A stretch of DNA of 12,479 bases from Legionella genomosp. 1 (GTDB lineage Bacteria; Pseudomonadota; Gammaproteobacteria; Legionellales; Legionellaceae). Position numbers and translations under genes: made by a program. The notes under the pieces were generated by a model. The model ran no database searches. It was given only the letters and a program-made list of their open reading frames with translations, and had not been told where the DNA came from. Below, piece after piece: positions 8,872 to 12,479 of this stretch. The stretch lies in contig CAMDJY010000017.1 in assembly GCA_945901145.1 (NCBI GenBank), positions 1 through 12,479 on the forward strand. The letters run 5' to 3'. Position 1 is the stretch's first letter. The number at the start of each line of letters is the position of its first letter.

Positions 8872-9092
8872 GATTCATCATCAAAATGAAAAGGTTCAGC
8901 CAAAGATTTATCTTGTCGTTTAGTCATGATGATGTCTTGGATGAATTCGATAGGTAAATCTGGATTTTCCAGCGCACATTTACCTAAATTAGCCCAAAAC
9001 TCAATTTGATTCGGAATAGTCCGAAATTCAGAGCGAGCGACTTTTTTAGCTTCATTGTAAATAATTTCATCGATTCTGATTGGAATACCCAT
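8868..9092 (-). CDS. ParD-like antitoxin of a type II toxin-antitoxin module
   Basis: A 74-residue protein that should bind and neutralise the neighbouring toxin and repress its own promoter. It begins MGIPIRID, a short strand as in ribbon-helix-helix DNA-binding proteins. Helices follow, covering about residues 10-42 (IYNEAKKVARSEFRTIPNQ, then IEFWANLGKCA). The sequence then reads ENPDLPIEFIQDII and an acidic tail ending FHFDDES, a likely toxin-binding segment. This matches the ParD-like antitoxin family from memory; no search was possible. AGG lies six bases before the ATG. It is the first gene of a two-gene operon with a four-base overlap to the toxin, the usual antitoxin-first order. Candidate operators lie just upstream at 9101-9129. 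Confidence 0.82.
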   Translation of the reverse strand: MGIPIRIDEIIYNEAKKVARSEFRTIPNQIEFWANLGKCALENPDLPIEFIQDIIMTKRQDKSLAEPFHFDDES

Positions 9093-9100
9093 AACTCACC

Positions 9101-9129
9101 TACAAATGTAATTTAAAGCGACAATTGTA
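9101..9129. promoter_or_regulatory. Candidate autoregulatory operator sites of the toxin-antitoxin operon
   Basis: A perfect 8-bp palindrome ACAATTGT (9121-9128) directly abuts the proposed -10 box and covers the predicted start site. A related element TACAAATGTA (9101-9110), with 4-base inverted ends, lies about 19 bp away centre to centre, close to two helical turns. Ribbon-helix-helix antitoxins commonly repress from paired short palindromes in this position. That an antitoxin binds here is inference. Confidence 0.35.
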
Positions 9130-9157
9130 GTTTACGCCAGGCATTTACTTTTTTCAA
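9129..9157 (-). promoter_or_regulatory. Candidate promoter of the toxin-antitoxin operon
   Basis: On the minus strand TTGAAA (9157-9152), 17 bases, then TAAACT (9134-9129). Transcription would start near 9122, giving a leader of about 30 bases before the antitoxin ATG. A second -10-like hexamer TACAAT overlaps just downstream but has no partner -35 box. Confidence 0.45.
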
Positions 9158-9195
9158 GGGCAAAACCGGCCAAATCAGTGCATGAATAGAAATAT

Positions 9196-9230
9196 CCAAA
9201 TAATAGGTTGCATCAGTTCCTATTATTTGG
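9196..9230. repeat. Perfect 12-bp inverted repeat framing the rpmB -35 box (operator-like)
   Basis: CCAAATAATAGG (9196-9207) is repeated in inverse orientation as CCTATTATTTGG (9219-9230), with no mismatch and an 11-base centre. The rpmB -35 hexamer occupies the start of the centre, and the right arm fills most of the promoter spacer up to the -10 box. Neither strand has a T run after the hairpin, and the repeat lies upstream of both predicted start sites. A DNA-level protein site is therefore more likely than a terminator or RNA leader. Confidence 0.8.
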
Positions 9231-9236
9231 TATAAA
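9208..9236 (+). promoter_or_regulatory. Strong candidate sigma70 promoter of rpmB-rpmG
   Basis: TTGCAT (9208-9213), exactly 17 bases, then TATAAA (9231-9236). Predicted start near 9243, leaving a leader of about 32 bases before the rpmB ATG. It is embedded in the inverted repeat at 9196-9230, so a protein bound there would block RNA polymerase. Confidence 0.7.
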
Positions 9237-9274
9237 GCCAACTTACTGATTATTCGACATTGGAGTAGAAAAAC

Positions 9275-9511
9275 ATGTCACGAGTTTGTCAAATTACAGG
9301 CAAGCGACCGATTACTGGTAACAACGTATCGCATGCTAATAATAAAACTAGAAGAAGATTTCTTCCTAATATTCAACACCGACGTATTTGGGTTGAAGAA
9401 GAAAATCGTTTTGTTAACTTGAAAATATCCGCTAAGGGTATACGTATGATCGACAAACTTGGTATTCGAGCTGTTCTTGAAATGCTTCGTGCCAAAGGCG
9501 AAAAAGTTTAA
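9275..9511 (+). CDS. rpmB: 50S ribosomal protein L28
   Basis: Structural protein of the large ribosomal subunit. The 78 residues equal the E. coli length and begin almost identically: [20 protein letters not shown], followed by RRFLPN (27-32), a central [10 protein letters not shown] and a C terminus [10 protein letters not shown]. The strongly basic composition is typical. GGAG lies nine bases before the ATG. It is the first gene of the usual rpmB-rpmG pair, with 13 bases before the next ATG. Confidence 0.98.
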   Translation: MSRVCQITGKRPITGNNVSHANNKTRRRFLPNIQHRRIWVEEENRFVNLKISAKGIRMIDKLGIRAVLEMLRAKGEKV

Positions 9512-9524
9512 TTAAGGAGCTCTC

Positions 9525-9689
9525 ATGGCCGCTGTTACAATTCTTATTCGATTAGAATCTACTGCTGGTACAGGTTATTTTTTGACAACAACAAAAAATC
9601 CTCGTAACCATCCAGAAAAACTTGAATTATATAAGTATGACCCAGTTGTACGTAAAAAAGTTTTATTTAAAGAGAAAAAAATCAAATAA
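9525..9689 (+). CDS. rpmG: 50S ribosomal protein L33
   Basis: Large-subunit ribosomal protein near the exit site. The 54-residue product (E. coli 55) contains [14 protein letters not shown] (12-25), [17 protein letters not shown] (30-46) and ends KEKKIK. There are no cysteines at all, so it is the zinc-independent form rather than the CxxC zinc-ribbon paralogue. A strong AAGGAG sits five bases before the ATG, between the rpmB stop and this start. It is co-transcribed with rpmB and followed by a hairpin at 9699-9735. Confidence 0.97.
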   Translation: MAAVTILIRLESTAGTGYFLTTTKNPRNHPEKLELYKYDPVVRKKVLFKEKKIK

Positions 9690-9698
9690 ATCACTATC

Positions 9699-9741
9699 AT
9701 AAGCTTTGTGCTTATTAAAAACACACAAAGCTTATTTGATT
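9699..9741 (+). terminator. Hairpin after rpmG, possible weak intrinsic terminator
   Basis: ATAAGCTTTGTG (9699-9710) pairs perfectly with CACAAAGCTTAT (9724-9735) around a 13-base loop. The tail TTGATT is only a broken T-tract. The position ten bases after the L33 stop suits a terminator or an RNA-stabilising 3' end. With so weak a U-run, some read-through into hpf is plausible. Confidence 0.5.
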
Positions 9742-9763
9742 ACCGTGATAAATCGATTAAACT
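9736..9763 (+). promoter_or_regulatory. Possible hpf promoter
   Basis: TTGATT (9736-9741), 16 bases, then TAAACT (9758-9763), with a predicted start near 9770 and a leader of about 30 bases. The -35 box is the tail of the rpmG hairpin. A stationary-phase sigma factor would be expected for hpf, but the sequence does not settle which factor reads it. No convincing sigma54 element was seen. Confidence 0.35.
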
Positions 9764-9799
9764 AAGTATATGGACAAATGAAAAATGAAGGAGCATATC

Positions 9800-10093
9800 A
9801 TGCAAATTAACTTCACAGGCCATGGAATCGATATCACACCTGCTTTAAAAACGTTTACTGAAGAAAAGTTTAAAAAACTTGAGCGTCATTATGACAGAAT
9901 TTTATCAATTCAAGTCGTGTTTCATGTTGAAAAATTAAATCAAATTGCTGAAGCTACAGTACATGTCACTAAAGATGAAATTCATGCACATGCAAGTGCA
10001 GAAAATATGTATACTTCTATCGATGATTTAATAAACAAGCTTGATAGGCAACTCATTAAGCACAAAGAAAAATTAGATAATCATCGAGAATAA
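9800..10093 (+). CDS. hpf: Ribosome hibernation promoting factor (short HPF)
   Basis: Binds the 30S decoding region in slow or non-growing cells and promotes 100S ribosome dimers together with RMF in species that have it. The 97 residues match the short HPF form (E. coli 95), not the long form with a C-terminal dimerisation domain. Conserved elements are MQINFTGHGIDITPAL (1-16), KFKKLERHYDRI (23-34), the VHVTKDEIHAHASAENMY strand-helix (54-71) and the basic tail DRQLIKHKEKL (82-92). An ATG at 9785 is in frame, but AAGGAG lies between it and the ATG at 9800 with ideal six-base spacing, and the protein then begins as its relatives do. The HPr gene follows after 53 bases. rpoN, the usual upstream neighbour, is absent; ribosomal genes take its place. 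Confidence 0.95.
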   Translation: MQINFTGHGIDITPALKTFTEEKFKKLERHYDRILSIQVVFHVEKLNQIAEATVHVTKDEIHAHASAENMYTSIDDLINKLDRQLIKHKEKLDNHRE

Positions 10094-10146
10094 TATATAT
10101 TCAATTCTAAACTAGTATAAATTTAAGCATGCATTTAGGCTGATCC

Positions 10147-10416
10147 ATGATAAAAACAGAAGTCACGATCATCAATAAACTTGGCCTACATGCCAGGGCT
10201 TCTGCTAAATTTGTGTCAACGGCCAATCAATTTCAAAGCCGCATTGATATTATTAAAGAAGATAGAATCGTCAACGGCAAAAGTATTATGGGTGTCATGA
10301 GTTTAGCCGCCCATAAAGGCACGCAATTAACCTTTCACATTGATGGCCCAGATGCTGAAGACATGAATCAAGCACTGATAGAACTCATTCAACATAAATT
10401 TCATGAAAAAGAATAG
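10147..10416 (+). CDS. HPr-family phosphocarrier protein (HPr/NPr)
   Basis: Small cytosolic phosphorelay protein that takes phosphate from enzyme I onto a histidine and passes it to enzyme IIA. The 89 residues carry the active site NKLGLHARAS (10-19) with His15. The regulatory site is NGKSIMGVM (43-51) with Ser46, followed by LAAHKGTQLTF. The Ser46 region is the type phosphorylated by HPr kinase/phosphorylase, unlike E. coli NPr. This points to regulatory PTS use rather than sugar uptake, though no other PTS gene is in the window. AGG lies seven bases before the ATG. It sits 53 bases after hpf, probably in the same transcript. Its stop is 21 bases from the stop of the convergent peptidase gene, with no terminator visible between them. 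Confidence 0.93.
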   Translation: MIKTEVTIINKLGLHARASAKFVSTANQFQSRIDIIKEDRIVNGKSIMGVMSLAAHKGTQLTFHIDGPDAEDMNQALIELIQHKFHEKE

Positions 10417-10437
10417 GTTTTCTTACTCTTGCACCCA

Positions 10438-12447
10438 CTACCAAATCACACACTTTTGTTGACTCATAAAAGCATCAGGAATATCAAATGCCTTCTGAAA
10501 AGCTGGCATATTGGCGAGCGTGCCATTCACACGATACATGGCAGGAGGATGTGGATCGGTGATCACCTGTAAACGTGCTTGTTCTGGACGTATATTATTC
10601 GCCCATACATGTGCAAATCCTAAAAAGAATTGTTGCTCTGGAGTATAGCCTTCAATTATTTTTGCATTTTTATAGGCTTTTGATTCAAGAAATGCACGAT
10701 ATGCAAGGGTAACCCCGCCTAAATCAGCAGTTGCTTCACCCACAACCAATGATCCTTTTACTGGAAACTCACCTAAAATTTTATACTGACTATATTGTTT
10801 TTCTATGCACTCTGTTGCCGTTTTAAATTTTTTAAGATCAGCTGCAGTCCACCAATTTTTAAGATTACCATAACCATCAAATTGAGCCCCTTGATCATCA
10901 AAGCCATGGGTGATTTCATGACCGATAACTACACCGATTGCACCATAATTTACAGCAGCGGGCGCCTTAGGATCAAAAAATGGGGGTAATAAAATCCCCA
11001 TAGGAATATTAATATTATTCATGGAGGGATCATAATAAGCATTGACTGTTTGTGGTGTCATGGCCCAATCTGTTCTATCAATAGGCTTACCAATTTTTGA
11101 AAAGTAATGTCGCGCTAAAAACTCATGACCACGGATGACATTTAATACGTAGGATCCTCGATCGACTTGATAAGACGAATAATCCCACCATTGATCTGGA
11201 TAACCCACTCGCTCTTCCATCAATGCTAATTTCTTTAAAGCAGCTTGCCGCGTATCAGGGGCCATCCAACTCAGCGTAGTTAAATCCTGTTCTAATGCAC
11301 GATGAATATTATGCATGATCTCTAAAACTTGAGTTTTAACTTCAGGAGATGCATATTTTTTAACATACAGCTCACCGATTGCGAACCCTAAAATTGAATT
11401 TTCCGTGCTTAACACACGCTTCCAACGCGGAAGCATCGATTCGACTCCCGTTAAAGCTTGTTGCATATGAAACGACTCTTGAACAAAGGCTTCAGATAAA
11501 TACGGTGCAAAAGTCGAAAGAACTCTCCAACGTAAATACACTTTCCAGTCGTTTAAAGCAATCACTGGCAACTGCTCGTTCATCACGCGGATGAACTCAG
11601 GTGTTGCAACATTGGGTTGCTTGACATCAGCAAGACCTAAACCATCTAAATAACGAATCCAAGAACAATGAGGAGTCATTTGATTTAAATCTTTAACAGA
11701 CATCATATGATAAATAGCTTGTGGATCTCTGAGTTCTTCTTGAGGTTTAGACGCTCGAGCCAGAATTGTTTCAATGCGCATCACGATTTCTGCATCTGCT
11801 TTGGCTTTTTCTTGAGTCTCTTCATTTAAATGCAACAATGCAATCATATGCTGCATAAAAGCTGCACGAATTTTTTTAAATTTCTCATCATCTTTAAGAT
11901 AGTAATCTCTATCGGGTAAAGTCAACCCATCCTGAATCATTGCAGCAATCATTTGCGTACTATCTTGAAAGTCTTGCATATTACTAAAATCAAAAAATGC
12001 ACGCACACCGATTAAATGCAAATGCGCCAACGCTTTTTCTAATTGATCTAATGTTTGAATCGCCTCAATATGATTGAATTCAGCCTGTAAAGGTTTAGCA
12101 CCCAACTTATCAATAGCTGCAACATCCATACCACTAAAATAAAAATCTCCGACTTTTTGTACCAAGCTCCCCACTTTTGCTGGTTTGTCTTCAGAGGCAT
12201 TCACTAAGAGCTCATGTAAATTATTTTGCGTTTGCTCCCAAAGCACAGAAAACGAACTCCAAGTTGCATAATGAGATGGAATTGGGTTTTGTTTTTGCCA
12301 ATGACCATTCGCATAAGCATAAAAATTTTCCTGAGGCGCAACGCTTGTATCCAGCCAACTAAGATTTAAAACATCTGCATCTGCATGAGAAAATTGAGAC
12401 ATAAGCCCCAACATAAATAAGCCTGCTGTTTTTGATAGTGTTTGCAT
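10438..12447 (-). CDS. pepO: Secreted M13-family zinc metallopeptidase (neprilysin/PepO type)
   Basis: Gluzincin endopeptidase that cleaves oligopeptides, probably in the periplasm. The 669 residues begin with a signal peptide: Lys6, a hydrophobic stretch at about 8-17, and a likely cut after SHA (20-22). The N-terminal M13 domain follows (YANGHW, 45-50). The catalytic domain has NAYYDPSMNNINIP (469-482) and the zinc site HEITH (510-514; His510, Glu511, His514). GEATADLGG supplies the third ligand Glu571 and Asp575. DPHPPAMYRV (631-640) holds the conserved His633. The C terminus CVIW is the family's terminal CxxW. All catalytic residues are present. The start at 12447 is the only in-frame ATG giving a signal peptide; GGAA is a weak ribosome site. 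The 32 bases upstream to the window edge show no clear promoter. Monocistronic as far as seen. Confidence 0.95.
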   Translation of the reverse strand: MQTLSKTAGLFMLGLMSQFSHADADVLNLSWLDTSVAPQENFYAYANGHWQKQNPIPSHYATWSSFSVLWEQTQNNLHELLVNASEDKPAKVGSLVQKVGDFYFSGMDVAAIDKLGAKPLQAEFNHIEAIQTLDQLEKALAHLHLIGVRAFFDFSNMQDFQDSTQMIAAMIQDGLTLPDRDYYLKDDEKFKKIRAAFMQHMIALLHLNEETQEKAKADAEIVMRIETILARASKPQEELRDPQAIYHMMSVKDLNQMTPHCSWIRYLDGLGLADVKQPNVATPEFIRVMNEQLPVIALNDWKVYLRWRVLSTFAPYLSEAFVQESFHMQQALTGVESMLPRWKRVLSTENSILGFAIGELYVKKYASPEVKTQVLEIMHNIHRALEQDLTTLSWMAPDTRQAALKKLALMEERVGYPDQWWDYSSYQVDRGSYVLNVIRGHEFLARHYFSKIGKPIDRTDWAMTPQTVNAYYDPSMNNINIPMGILLPPFFDPKAPAAVNYGAIGVVIGHEITHGFDDQGAQFDGYGNLKNWWTAADLKKFKTATECIEKQYSQYKILGEFPVKGSLVVGEATADLGGVTLAYRAFLESKAYKNAKIIEGYTPEQQFFLGFAHVWANNIRPEQARLQVITDPHPPAMYRVNGTLANMPAFQKAFDIPDAFMSQQKCVIW

Positions 12448-12479
12448 AGAAACATTCCATGTATTGAATCAGTTATTTA

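Noticed and set aside
9196..9230. The rpmB inverted repeat as a terminator or as insertion-sequence ends
   Set aside because: No T run follows on either strand, the stem is AT-rich and lies upstream of the promoters' start sites. There is no transposase or target duplication, and the arms are only 11 bases apart.
9785..9799. hpf start at the ATG at 9785
   Set aside because: The ribosome binding site AAGGAG lies inside this segment and serves the ATG at 9800, where homologues begin.
1..12479. CRISPR arrays, tRNA or rRNA genes, riboswitches, phage or transposon genes
   Set aside because: No regularly spaced repeats, tRNA-like cloverleaf, conserved riboswitch core or transposase/integrase motif was seen on either strand; nearly all sequence is explained by the listed genes.

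Overview
The window is a compact, AT-rich piece of bacterial chromosome (roughly 40% GC by eye). Its housekeeping proteins look gammaproteobacterial. Isocitrate dehydrogenase, GltX, HtpG, L28 and L33 follow their Escherichia coli counterparts closely. The pyrophosphate-type phosphofructokinase, the HPr with an intact regulatory serine and the ParD-like antitoxin are the kind of genes found in Legionella/Coxiella-type bacteria. I therefore infer a member of, or relative of, the Legionellales. No 16S gene or other decisive marker is present, so this is inference.

Layout, left to right. Positions 1-935 (minus) hold the first three quarters of icd, cut by the window edge. A short divergent promoter region separates it from coaE (1021-1629, plus), the last step of coenzyme A synthesis. 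A minus-strand block follows, transcribed in the order gltX (5833-7245), htpG (3868-5763), then a SWIM/SNF2 helicase (1605-3830). The helicase 3' end overlaps coaE tail to tail by 25 bases. htpG has a promoter resembling a sigma32/sigma70 composite that overlaps the gltX stop codon. Divergent from gltX is a PPi-dependent phosphofructokinase (7333-8577, plus).

A two-gene type II toxin-antitoxin module (ParD-like antitoxin 8868-9092, RelE/ParE-like toxin 8593-8871, minus) lies between the phosphofructokinase and the ribosomal protein pair rpmB-rpmG (L28 9275-9511, L33 9525-9689, plus). The 182-base divergent region between antitoxin and rpmB is the longest stretch without a gene and the most structured regulatory DNA here. 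It has a promoter for each direction, a palindrome at the predicted antitoxin transcription start, and a perfect 12-bp inverted repeat that brackets the rpmB -35 box. After a hairpin come hpf (ribosome hibernation factor, 9800-10093) and an HPr-family phosphocarrier gene (10147-10416). A secreted M13 zinc metallopeptidase (10438-12447, minus) closes the window and converges on the HPr gene.

Functionally the region is mostly core: TCA cycle, CoA synthesis, glutamyl-tRNA charging, protein folding, glycolysis, the large ribosomal subunit, ribosome hibernation and PTS-type regulation. The toxin-antitoxin pair is the only clearly accessory element. I see no insertion sequence, phage gene, CRISPR array, tRNA or rRNA. 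I do not see a convincing undescribed multi-gene system. The best leads are regulatory: the rpmB operator-like repeat, the htpG promoter built on the gltX stop codon, and the unusually short hpf-HPr cluster.
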